19,398 bases of DNA from Candidatus Sediminicultor sextus. GTDB taxonomy: Bacteria; Atribacterota; Phoenicimicrobiia; Phoenicimicrobiales; Phoenicimicrobiaceae. The notes under the pieces are model-generated. The model searched no databases, was not told the DNA's origin, and worked only from the letters and a program-made list of their open reading frames with translations. The stretch covers positions 1 through 19,398 of the forward strand of contig JADBKX010000041.1 in the NCBI GenBank assembly GCA_014894735.1, in the 5' to 3' direction. Shown one piece after another: positions 8,411 through 15,206 of the stretch (its first letter is position 1; the number at the start of each line of letters is the position of its first letter). Both the position numbers and the translations under genes were made by a program.

Positions 8411-9097
8411 TTAATGAAACCCGAATATTCCTCGGCCGATTCTAACCATATTAGCGCCTTCTTCTATAGCTACCTCAAAATCATCAGTCATCCCCATGGA
8501 AAGATAGTCCATTTTAACGTTCTTTATATTTTTACTCTTTATTTCTTTAGATAATTCCCTAAGTTTCCTAAAATATGGACGAACTTTTTCTTTATCTTCT
8601 TCTATTGGTGCAATAGTCATTAAACCTCTAACTCTTATTCTGTAAAATTCAGATATTTCTTTTAGAAAAGGTTCTACTTCTTCCGGTTTAATTCCGTATT
8701 TGCTTTCTTCCCCGGAAACATTCACCTCAACTAAAACATTCGTTGTCTTCCCAAATTGCAAAGAACGTTTATCTATTTCTTTGGCTAATTTTATACTATC
8801 TACAGTTTGAATACAATCAAATATTTCTATAGCGTATTTTACCTTATTAGTCTGCAGGTGTCCTACTAAATGCCACTCTGTATCGGCAGTCAAAATTTGA
8901 TATTTTTCTTTAGCCTCCTGAACTTTATTTTCGCCAATTATTTTTACCCCAGCATTTATAGCTTCTTTTATTTGCTCTATGGTAGCAGTTTTAGTTACCG
9001 CCACCAATTTTATTTCCTCGGGGTTTCTATTCACCTTTAAGGCTGATTTTTTAATTTTTTTATTTATTATTTCCAAATTATTTTTAATTGTTTCCAC
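8411..9097 (-). CDS. yggS: YggS/PROSC family PLP homeostasis protein
   Basis: 228 residues, typical for the family, which has a single TIM barrel that binds pyridoxal 5'-phosphate and buffers it. The PLP lysine is K36 in LVAVTKTA. Other conserved blocks are GENKVQEAKEK, WHLVGHLQTNKVK, VNVSGEESKYG, MDYLSMGMTDDFEVAIEEGANMVRIGRGIFG (read in two parts: the phosphate-binding SMGM and the RIGRGIFG end). It is the ylmE gene of the ylm cluster. Its usual neighbour ylmD (pgeF) is found instead about 9.4 kb away at 18550-19377. It is preceded by phoU with a 92-base gap holding an inverted repeat. Confidence 0.96.
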   Translation of the reverse strand: METIKNNLEIINKKIKKSALKVNRNPEEIKLVAVTKTATIEQIKEAINAGVKIIGENKVQEAKEKYQILTADTEWHLVGHLQTNKVKYAIEIFDCIQTVDSIKLAKEIDKRSLQFGKTTNVLVEVNVSGEESKYGIKPEEVEPFLKEISEFYRIRVRGLMTIAPIEEDKEKVRPYFRKLRELSKEIKSKNIKNVKMDYLSMGMTDDFEVAIEEGANMVRIGRGIFGFH

Positions 9098-9116
9098 AAG
9101 TCATAACCTTTTCTGA

Positions 9117-9155
9117 TTTATTTTTTGCTTTCTGATCGGTCAAAGAAAAAATAAA
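9117..9155. repeat. AT-rich inverted repeat between phoU and yggS
   Basis: TTTATTTTTT-g-CTTT (9117-9131) pairs with AAAGAAAAAATAAA (9142-9155), a 14-bp stem with one bulged base and a 10-base loop. On the minus strand it falls after the phoU stop and before yggS, but no T-run follows the second arm, so it is at best an attenuating or processing hairpin. Confidence 0.5.
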
Positions 9156-9189
9156 AACATTCATTCAATGAACCTTAAAGTTTTATGCT

Positions 9190-9876
9190 CTATATTTCTT
9201 TATCGTTTTTGAAATAATTTTTTATTCTTTCTCCATTAACGATATATACTACCCTTTCTGCTAAATTTGTAGCATGGTCAGCAATTCGTTCAATATTATT
9301 AGAAACAAAAATCAAATAAATCGCCCTGCTGATAGTATGTGGGTCTTCCATCATGAAAGTTAAGAGTTCACGAAATATCTGATTATCCAAATCGTCAACC
9401 GTCTTATCTCTTGCCCATACTTCCTTGGCTGACTCTACATCTCCGTTAAAATAGGCATTTAAGCTATCTTTCAACATATTCTGAGCAATTTCAGCCATTC
9501 GGGGAATATCTATTAGGGGTTTTACCATTGATTTGGTTGATAGATATTGACTAGCCTTAGCTATGCTTACGGCATGATCTGCTACTCTTTCTAAATCAGA
9601 TACGGTCTTATAGCCACAGCCGATTATCCTTAAATTTTGGGCAATGGGATGACGTAGAGCGATCAATTGCAAACACTGTTCTTCGATATCTAATTCCATT
9701 TTATCAATTATATCATCATTTTCAATTACCTTTGCCGCTAAATCCAAATCCTGTTCAACTAAAGACTTTATTGACATATCAATTGCTTCTTCTACTAAAT
9801 TTGCCATCTTTGTCAGACTTTCCCTTAAACCGGTAAGTTCGTTATCAAAATATAATTTTCTCTCTTTTTTAATCAT
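9190..9876 (-). CDS. phoU: PhoU family phosphate-signalling protein
   Basis: From ATG 9876 the protein has 228 residues, the family norm, as two repeats of the PhoU three-helix bundle (about 10-110 and 115-215). Characteristic Glu/Asp metal-binding helices are VIENDDIIDKMELDIEEQC and the second-repeat equivalent ARDKTVDDLDNQIFREL; ISRAIYLIFVSNNIERIADHATNLAE is the second conserved helix. PhoU normally links the PstSCAB transporter to PhoR. No pst, phoR or phoB gene is in this window; the kinase pair at the left end is NtrB/NtrC-like. A GTG at 9894 would add six residues, but GAGAGGG nine bases before ATG 9876 supports the shorter start. That ribosome-binding site lies in the edge of a repeat element. 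It is the first gene of the yggS-lgt unit. Confidence 0.93.
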   Translation of the reverse strand: MIKKERKLYFDNELTGLRESLTKMANLVEEAIDMSIKSLVEQDLDLAAKVIENDDIIDKMELDIEEQCLQLIALRHPIAQNLRIIGCGYKTVSDLERVADHAVSIAKASQYLSTKSMVKPLIDIPRMAEIAQNMLKDSLNAYFNGDVESAKEVWARDKTVDDLDNQIFRELLTFMMEDPHTISRAIYLIFVSNNIERIADHATNLAERVVYIVNGERIKNYFKNDKEI

Positions 9877-9899
9877 AATTTTTTTCCCTCTCACCCTAA

Positions 9900-9923
9900 C
9901 CCTCTCCCTCCGAGGGGAGAGGG
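9900..9923. repeat. CCCTCTCCC/GGGAGAGGG hairpin before phoU
   Basis: A perfect 9-bp inverted repeat, CCCTCTCCC (9900-9908) and GGGAGAGGG (9915-9923), with a 6-base loop. With its flank CCCTCTCACCCTAA (9886-9899) it resembles a dispersed repeat ('CCCTCACCCTAACCCTCTCCC') that I recall from many bacterial genomes. It lies in the predicted phoU leader, where it could fold and partly mask the ribosome-binding site. Confidence 0.75.
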
Positions 9924-9951
9924 GATAGGAAATCCAAATCTTTTCTTACCA

Positions 9952-9971
9952 AGCAAGAGACTCGTCTTGCT
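9952..9971. repeat. AGCAAGA/TCTTGCT inverted repeat in the phoU leader
   Basis: A perfect 7-bp stem (9952-9958 with 9965-9971) and 6-base loop GACTCG. It lies between the predicted phoU promoter and the GC-rich hairpin. No T-run follows on either strand. It may be an operator, an RNA hairpin or a repeat remnant. Confidence 0.55.
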
Positions 9972-9987
9972 AACTAACTAATTCTTA

Positions 9988-10051
9988 ACAATATACTATA
10001 TACTCAATACTTATTTCTTAACGAAATACGAAATACAATATACGATATACT
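9988..10051. repeat. 17-bp direct repeat with TACGA-rich low-complexity core
   Basis: ACAATATACTATATACT (9988-10004) recurs as ACAATATACGATATACT (10035-10051), with one mismatch and a 47-base period. Between them is a degenerate run built of ACGAAAT/ATAC units. It overlaps the predicted phoU 5' leader; no function is evident. Confidence 0.6.
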
Positions 10052-10062
10052 ATTTTATGCTT

Positions 10063-10091
10063 AATATATCAAAAATAGCAACATTTTTCAA
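10063..10091 (-). promoter_or_regulatory. Sigma-70-type promoter for phoU and downstream genes
   Basis: On the minus strand TTGAAA (10091-10086) and TATATT (10068-10063) are spaced by exactly 17 bases; each matches consensus at 5 of 6 positions. It lies immediately beyond the liv terminator and upstream of phoU, where a new transcript must start. The predicted leader is about 180 bases. Confidence 0.55.
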
Positions 10092-10120
10092 TAATTTTAT
10101 ATTCCTATCGTGTATTGCGT

Positions 10121-10180
10121 AAAAAAAAGAAACCATAGATGTAGTTAACATAAATAATTTATCTTACAATCTATAGTTTC
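10121..10180 (-). terminator. Intrinsic terminator of the liv operon
   Basis: On the minus strand GAAACTATAGATTGTA (10180-10165) pairs with TACATCTATGGTTTC (10143-10129), a stem of about 15 bp with one bulge and a G-T pair, followed directly by eight Ts (10128-10121). It begins 32 bases after the livF stop codon, exactly where the operon should end. Confidence 0.85.
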
Positions 10181-10211
10181 CTTACACTATTATTTTTAAT
10201 AACTTAAGTTC

Positions 10212-10949
10212 TTACTTTCTTTTCTTAAGAGCAGCGCCTCCCAGGTAGGCCTCCTGGACTTTTTTATCACTCTTTAAATCAGAAGCCAGCCCGCTAATAG
10301 TAATATTCCCGGTTTCCATCACATATCCCCTGTCAGCGATGCTTAATGCTTTGCGAGCATTTTGTTCTACTAATAATATGGATATACCTTGATTATTAAT
10401 TTCACGGATAATTTGGAAAATTTGTTTTACTAATAAGGGAGCCAATCCCAGAGAAGGTTCATCCAGAAGTAAGATACGGGGGGTGCTCATTAAACCTCTT
10501 CCCATTGCTAACATTTGCTGTTCACCACCTGATAATGTTCCGGATAATTGATTACGTCGCGCTTTAAGAATGGGAAATAAATCATAAACCCTTTCTTTAG
10601 ACTCTTTAATATTCTCTTTGTCTTTTCTTCGAGTATATGCACCCAAATTAAGATTTTCATCTACTGTAAGAGTTGCAAATACTTTTCGACCCTCGGGTAC
10701 GTGCGAAATACCCCCCATAACTATTTTAAATGCCTTAACATGGTTAAGTTCTTGGTCATTTAATTTAATTTTTCCGCTGCGGATGGGCAATAACCCGGAG
10801 ATAGCCCTTAAAAGAGTGCTTTTTCCTGCTCCATTTGCCCCCAATACGGTAACTATTTCACCTTCGTCAACTGTAAGTGAAATTCCTTTAAGAGCTTCGA
10901 TAGAACCATAAAATATTTTTAAATCTTCTACTTTCAACAATATAGTCAT
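10212..10949 (-). CDS. livF: Branched-chain amino-acid ABC transporter ATPase LivF
   Basis: 245 residues. An ABC ATPase with Walker A GANGAGKS (37-44), Q-loop region around HVPEGRKVF, signature LSGGEQQ (139-145), Walker B ILLLDEP (159-165) and H-loop-equivalent LLVEQNARKAL. The LVEQN at the switch position (Gln in place of His), and the short C-terminus, mark LivF as opposed to LivG. It pairs with LivG to energise import through LivHM. ATG 10949 lies four bases after the livG stop, and its ribosome-binding site GAGGAGGAA is encoded by the Glu-rich tail of livG. It is the last gene of the operon, followed by a strong terminator. Confidence 0.95.
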   Translation of the reverse strand: MTILLKVEDLKIFYGSIEALKGISLTVDEGEIVTVLGANGAGKSTLLRAISGLLPIRSGKIKLNDQELNHVKAFKIVMGGISHVPEGRKVFATLTVDENLNLGAYTRRKDKENIKESKERVYDLFPILKARRNQLSGTLSGGEQQMLAMGRGLMSTPRILLLDEPSLGLAPLLVKQIFQIIREINNQGISILLVEQNARKALSIADRGYVMETGNITISGLASDLKSDKKVQEAYLGGAALKKRK

Positions 10950-10953
10950 ATTA

Positions 10954-11802
10954 CTATTCCTCCTCCTCTTCGTCTTTGCCTAAGTAAGCTTCAATTACTT
11001 GAGGATTATTATATACATCTTCGGGCAAACCCTCAGCAATTTTTTTACCTTCATCCATCACCGTAACCCAATGAGAAATTCCCATGACTACATTCATATC
11101 GTGTTCGATAAGCAAAATAGTTAAATCTTCCTTTAATAAGGATTTTAAAAATATTATCAGGTCTTCAGATTCTTTATCATTTAGACCGCTGCTTGGTTCG
11201 TCTAAAATTAATAAATCGGGATTAGAAGCTAAAGCTCGCCCTATTTCTAACATTCTCTGATTACCATAGGCAATATTTTTTGCTAATTCATCTTGATATT
11301 TCCATAATCCGACCTGTTTAAGACGGTCTTCAGCATTTTTCTTAATTTCTAATTCCTCTTTTCTTTGCCCGGGAGTTTGTAAAACAGAAGACCAGGTTCC
11401 TTCCCTGCTGCGGCAATGCTGGCCGGCCATAACATTTTCCAGACAGGTCATATTAGAAAAAAGCCGGATATTTTGAAAAGTCCGTGCAATTCCCTTTTTT
11501 ATAATCTGATGAGGTTTTTTACCGGCAAGGTCTTCTCCTTTAAAAACAACTTTTCCACCATCAGCTTTATATATGCCGGTAACTACATTAAAAACGGTAG
11601 TTTTTCCTGCTCCATTAGGTCCTATCAGACTGCTTATTTGCCCTTGACTCACTTTAAGGTCAAAATTGTTTACTGCAATTAATCCGCCGAATTTTTTGGT
11701 AAGTTTATCGGTTTGAAAAACAACTTTATTAATTTTATTTATTTCTTCATTTTCTTGCTTGGTTCTTATCATGGTTTCCATACTATTATTGTCTTTAGCC
11801 AT
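10954..11802 (-). CDS. livG: Branched-chain amino-acid ABC transporter ATPase LivG
   Basis: 282 residues. Walker A GPNGAGKT (61-68), the LivG-typical ARTFQNIRLFSNMT (106-119), variant signature YGNQRMLEIGRAL (179-191), Walker B LLILDEP (197-203) and switch H234 in LLIEHDMNVVM. Compared with most LivG proteins it has about 25 extra, polar N-terminal residues; the ATG at 11802 is nonetheless well supported by GGAG six to seven bases upstream. It overlaps livM by eight bases. The C-terminus ends in five glutamates whose codons double as the livF ribosome-binding site. It works with LivF on the cytoplasmic face of LivHM. Confidence 0.95.
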   Translation of the reverse strand: MAKDNNSMETMIRTKQENEEINKINKVVFQTDKLTKKFGGLIAVNNFDLKVSQGQISSLIGPNGAGKTTVFNVVTGIYKADGGKVVFKGEDLAGKKPHQIIKKGIARTFQNIRLFSNMTCLENVMAGQHCRSREGTWSSVLQTPGQRKEELEIKKNAEDRLKQVGLWKYQDELAKNIAYGNQRMLEIGRALASNPDLLILDEPSSGLNDKESEDLIIFLKSLLKEDLTILLIEHDMNVVMGISHWVTVMDEGKKIAEGLPEDVYNNPQVIEAYLGKDEEEEE

Positions 11803-12793
11803 TTTCTTCTCCTGCTTTCATTAAAAGTGATTTGAATTCGGCAGCCCCCCTCTTTCTGGGCCAAATACCACCAGGTCTAAAGATCATCATAGCCACCATT
11901 GCCGCTCCAAAAATTAGCATTCGGTATTGGGCAAAAGTTCGGAAGAATTCCGGGAAAAGGCTGATGGCTGCAGAGCCAATTAACACTCCGGGGATGGAAC
12001 CCATTCCTCCGATTAATACGATACAGAAGAGCAAACAGGACTCCATAAAGTTAAAACTCTCCGGAGATACCATCATTAATTTGCTCGCATAAATATTACC
12101 GGCTACCCCGGCTAAACCTGCTCCTAAGACAAAAGCCAATAACTTATAATACTTAACATCAATCCCGGTAGCCTCCGCAGCAATTTCATCTTCTCGGATA
12201 CAGTTCCAGGCTCTACCTATACGTGAACGCTGCAAATTAACTAACCCGATGATGGTCAAGCCGACTATTAACCATATGTAATAATAAAATTTAGTAGAAT
12301 TATCAACTATAAAGATACTACCCAACGAAGGAAAATCAATTCCGAAGACTCCATTTGGACCACCAGTTATTCCGAATAGATTATTGTTTAAAGTAAGCCG
12401 GACGATTTCACCCATTCCGATGGTTACAATACATAGGTAATCTCCTCTTAAATGGATGATTGGAGAACAGACTAACCAGGCAAAGGCGCCTGCTGCAATC
12501 GCACTTATTGGTAATAATATCATTATAGGAATTCCAAAATATGTATTAAGAATTGCCGTGGTGTATGCACCAATAGCCATAAATCCCATATGCCCTAAAT
12601 CAAAAAGTCCCACTTCTCCTAAAACAATATTTAAGCTAAGCCCCAAAAGAGCATAGATGCCAAAGAAAAATAAGACATCTACCCAATAAGCATTTATGAT
12701 AAAAGGTAACACTATAAATAAAATTGCTATTAAAATAATCAGCCATTTTTTAAATATACTATTTTTTTCTTTTATATTTTTGTTTAATTTCAT
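11795..12793 (-). CDS. livM: Branched-chain amino-acid ABC transporter permease LivM
   Basis: 332 residues with about ten hydrophobic segments. The family blocks are LSLNIVLGEVGLFDLGHMGFMAIGAY (about 53-78), the cytoplasmic coupling loop GRAWNCIREDEIAAEATGID (about 192-211, for contact with LivF/LivG) and GGMGSIPGVLIGSA. The N-terminus has a short Lys-rich cytoplasmic stretch. ATG 12793 is preceded by AAAGGGG. It lies 12 bases after livH and overlaps livG by eight bases. With LivH it forms the membrane channel. Confidence 0.95.
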   Translation of the reverse strand: MKLNKNIKEKNSIFKKWLIILIAILFIVLPFIINAYWVDVLFFFGIYALLGLSLNIVLGEVGLFDLGHMGFMAIGAYTTAILNTYFGIPIMILLPISAIAAGAFAWLVCSPIIHLRGDYLCIVTIGMGEIVRLTLNNNLFGITGGPNGVFGIDFPSLGSIFIVDNSTKFYYYIWLIVGLTIIGLVNLQRSRIGRAWNCIREDEIAAEATGIDVKYYKLLAFVLGAGLAGVAGNIYASKLMMVSPESFNFMESCLLFCIVLIGGMGSIPGVLIGSAAISLFPEFFRTFAQYRMLIFGAAMVAMMIFRPGGIWPRKRGAAEFKSLLMKAGEENG

Positions 12794-12805
12794 ATTTTCG
12801 CCCCT

Positions 12806-13717
12806 TTACACTTTTTCTGCAACTTTTTCACCCAAAAGACCTCTGGGGCGAAAAATTAATACTAATATTAATACTAAAAATACAAACACATCCTTATAGG
12901 CAGTAGAAATGTAGGTGGAACCTAACATTTCTAATACCCCCAAGAGAAGCCCGCCGAGCATTGCACCCGGAATATTGCCGATACCTCCCAGGATAGTAGC
13001 AGTAAAGGCTTTTAATCCATAATTCCATCCCATGATAAAACTAATCTTTCTATAATACATACCGACCATTACTCCTGACATTCCGCCCAAAGCCGGGCCT
13101 AAGGCAAAAATAAAAAATATAATTGTTTCAATATTTATCCCCATTAAAGCGGCAGTATCTCTATCCAAAGCACAAGCACGGATAGCTGCGCCAAAGGTGG
13201 TCTTTTGAACAATGTAATATAAAAGTCCCATAAGTACAAAGGAAATCGCTAAAATTATAACCTGGAGTAAAGTAATTTTAAACTCTCCAACATTTAACAT
13301 AATCGAAGGAACAACCTGTGAGGGATAAGCTTGCGGGCGTGGGCCCCAAACAACCATTATCCCATTTTGTATAACAATTGAAGCACCTAATGCAGACACC
13401 ACTGCGGGAAGCCGGCCTACTGAATATATTGGACGATAGGCAATTCGCTCTATCAGAGTACCGGCAATTCCTATGCCGATTGCGGCTATTAACATAGCCG
13501 CAATCATGCCGCCCCATATTCCAAAGGTAACGGTAGCATAGGTAGAACCAAATACGAGAAGGGTATATCCCAGATAAGAACCCAGGGCAAATAAGTCTCC
13601 GTGTGCAAAGTTAATCAACTTCATTACCCCGTATACCATGGAATAACCGAGAGCAATAAGAGCATAAAATGAGCCGATGGTCAATCCGTTAAGTAGCTGC
13701 TCTAAAATAATTTTCAT
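12806..13717 (-). CDS. livH: Branched-chain amino-acid ABC transporter permease LivH
   Basis: 303 residues and about eight hydrophobic segments. Conserved: LLNGLTIGSFYALIALGYSM (8-27), VYGVMKLINFAHGDLFALGSYLG in the next helix, the coupling loop GAAIRACALDRDTAALMGIN (about 177-196) and GGIGNIPGAMLGGLLLG. ATG 13717 lies 13 bases after GAGG, with a three-codon frame (ATG CGA AGA TGA, 13727-13716) placed between that site and the start and sharing ATGA with it. It is 25 bases after livK. Its partner permease is LivM. Confidence 0.95.
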   Translation of the reverse strand: MKIILEQLLNGLTIGSFYALIALGYSMVYGVMKLINFAHGDLFALGSYLGYTLLVFGSTYATVTFGIWGGMIAAMLIAAIGIGIAGTLIERIAYRPIYSVGRLPAVVSALGASIVIQNGIMVVWGPRPQAYPSQVVPSIMLNVGEFKITLLQVIILAISFVLMGLLYYIVQKTTFGAAIRACALDRDTAALMGINIETIIFFIFALGPALGGMSGVMVGMYYRKISFIMGWNYGLKAFTATILGGIGNIPGAMLGGLLLGVLEMLGSTYISTAYKDVFVFLVLILVLIFRPRGLLGEKVAEKV

Positions 13718-13742
13718 CTTCGCATTTTACCTCATTTTTATT

Positions 13743-14909
13743 TTATTTTCCGTAAATTCCGAAACTTCCATCTGCATTTACTACATAAAGATTAATTCCG
13801 GTTCCTATACGGTCACCAATTTCATCAAAACCTATTGGGCCGGTAATACTGGGGAACTGATCCATCTTATTTCTCAGATAATCAGCAATGACGTCTGAAT
13901 CGGTAGAACCAGATTTATCGATAGCTTCTGCAAGTACCCAGAGAGCATCGGCAGCATAGACTGACCAGGGGCTGGATGGGAGAGTATTATATTTCGCCTT
14001 ATAAGCTTCTTTAAATGCCATTGCTTCAGGATTGGTAAAATATTCGATTAATGCTTCCTGGGTTTGATAACAACCTGTAGCATACTCTAAACCGGCAATA
14101 TTAATAAAATCTTCATTGATGGCCGCATCTCCGCCTACAAATACTGCCGTAATTCCGATATCACGAGCTTGTCTGATTATTAATCCTGCTTCCGGGAAAT
14201 AGCCGGTAAAATAGAATATATCCGGATTGGTTTCTCTTAATTTAGTCAGAGGAACCGTATAATCAGATTCTCCGGGAGTAATTGCATCAAAGTAGACTAA
14301 TTCTACTTCTCCGGCATCTATCTTAGGTTGCAAAGCTTTTTTAGTATCTTCAGCAAGTCCTAAAGAGAAGGTCTGGTTATCATGCATAATGGCTATTTTT
14401 TTGGCATTAAAAAGAGGTACGACTTCATCTGCAAAAAATGCACCCTGAGTATCGGTTCTCCCACAAGTACGGAAGAAATACTTTAATCCTCTTTCGGTAA
14501 GACCGGTAACCGTTGCACCATAAGCAATATTTACTTTTTTAAATTTTTCATATATATCAGAAGCCGGTTGGGTGACAGAGGAACCGTAGGTTTGAATGGC
14601 AGCAACTATATCCTTTTGAGTTATTAATTTCATTGCTGCTAAAGCTCCCGCCTTTGGTTGACAAGCATCATCGGCAATTCTAATTTCAATCATTCTACCG
14701 CCTAAAATTCCACCCTTTTCATTGATCATTTGGGCAGCAATTTCCACAGATTGTTTAGCCATTTCACCTTCAATTGCTGCTGCACCAGTAATTGGAGCTT
14801 GAAGACCGATGACCACCGGTAGCTTATCAGCAGCCATTACTCCCAAAGAAGCTATGCCAAGAGCCAATACTAACACACTAATGACTAGCAAAAATTTTAA
14901 TCTTTTCAT
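13743..14909 (-). CDS. livK: Branched-chain-type amino-acid ABC transporter substrate-binding protein
   Basis: 388 residues from ATG 14909. A Sec signal peptide (MKRLKFLLVI then a hydrophobic core) ends near VMA-ADK, and the mature protein begins LPVVIGLQAPITGAAA, typical of periplasmic binding protein family 6 (Leu/Ile/Val-type). A further typical block is DIFYFTGYFPEAGLIIRQARDIGI (read in parts). There is no lipobox cysteine, so it should be soluble in a periplasm. The frame is open to ATG 14945, but AAAGGAGA seven bases before ATG 14909 and the signal-peptide layout fix the later start. It heads the liv operon. The family also binds other amino acids and amides, so specificity is open; its neighbour is an amino-acid dehydrogenase operon. 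Confidence 0.94.
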   Translation of the reverse strand: MKRLKFLLVISVLVLALGIASLGVMAADKLPVVIGLQAPITGAAAIEGEMAKQSVEIAAQMINEKGGILGGRMIEIRIADDACQPKAGALAAMKLITQKDIVAAIQTYGSSVTQPASDIYEKFKKVNIAYGATVTGLTERGLKYFFRTCGRTDTQGAFFADEVVPLFNAKKIAIMHDNQTFSLGLAEDTKKALQPKIDAGEVELVYFDAITPGESDYTVPLTKLRETNPDIFYFTGYFPEAGLIIRQARDIGITAVFVGGDAAINEDFINIAGLEYATGCYQTQEALIEYFTNPEAMAFKEAYKAKYNTLPSSPWSVYAADALWVLAEAIDKSGSTDSDVIADYLRNKMDQFPSITGPIGFDEIGDRIGTGINLYVVNADGSFGIYGK

Positions 14910-15206
14910 TTTTAGTTCTCCTTTAATTTTTTTAAAATAAATCAAAAACAGATCATCTTAGCAAATTAATTAGCCGTAACATTAGAGGTAACTTCTATTA
15001 TATAGTTACTTAAGAAATCCCTTCACCTCCTTTTTTCTATAAGTATAGTCACTCACAAAATTACAGTTACCAGGTATTTTTTTTAAATTTTGTGAAAAAC
15101 CATCTTTTTAAGTTATTTTTTATCTAACCTATTTATTATATATATTCTATAAAAAATTAAAAAATCCTTCTTTTATGGAATAAAATAAGTTTTATTATTT
15201 TATCTC
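14910..15206 (-). other. AT-rich upstream region of livK with orphan Shine-Dalgarno sequence
   Basis: About 297 bases with no convincing gene. On the minus strand it contains a -10-like TATACT (15047-15042) without a good -35, then AAAGGAGGTGAAG (15034-15022), a near-perfect anti-16S match with no start codon at a usual distance, then an inverted repeat GTAACT/AGTTAC and further GTTAC copies (15008-14977 region). The liv promoter is presumably here, and the layout would suit a regulated leader, but I cannot assign a known riboswitch class. Confidence 0.5.
15180..15203 (-). terminator. Possible weak terminator after the dehydrogenase operon
   Basis: A perfect 9-bp all-A/T inverted repeat, ATAAAATAA (15180-15188) with TTATTTTAT (15195-15203), six-base loop, starts three bases after the stop codon of the DAO-type gene. 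T-rich runs follow some 15 bases later on the minus strand. The stem has no G-C pair, so termination is uncertain and read-through into liv is possible. Confidence 0.35.

Noticed and set aside
10618..10911. Plus-strand frames antisense to livF, livG, livM and ileS
   Set aside because: They are shadows of the strongly supported ABC and synthetase genes and lack family motifs and ribosome-binding sites.
13278..13517. Minus-strand 79-residue frame inside livH
   Set aside because: Wholly inside livH in another frame, with a Cys/Arg/Ser-rich translation typical of a shadow frame.
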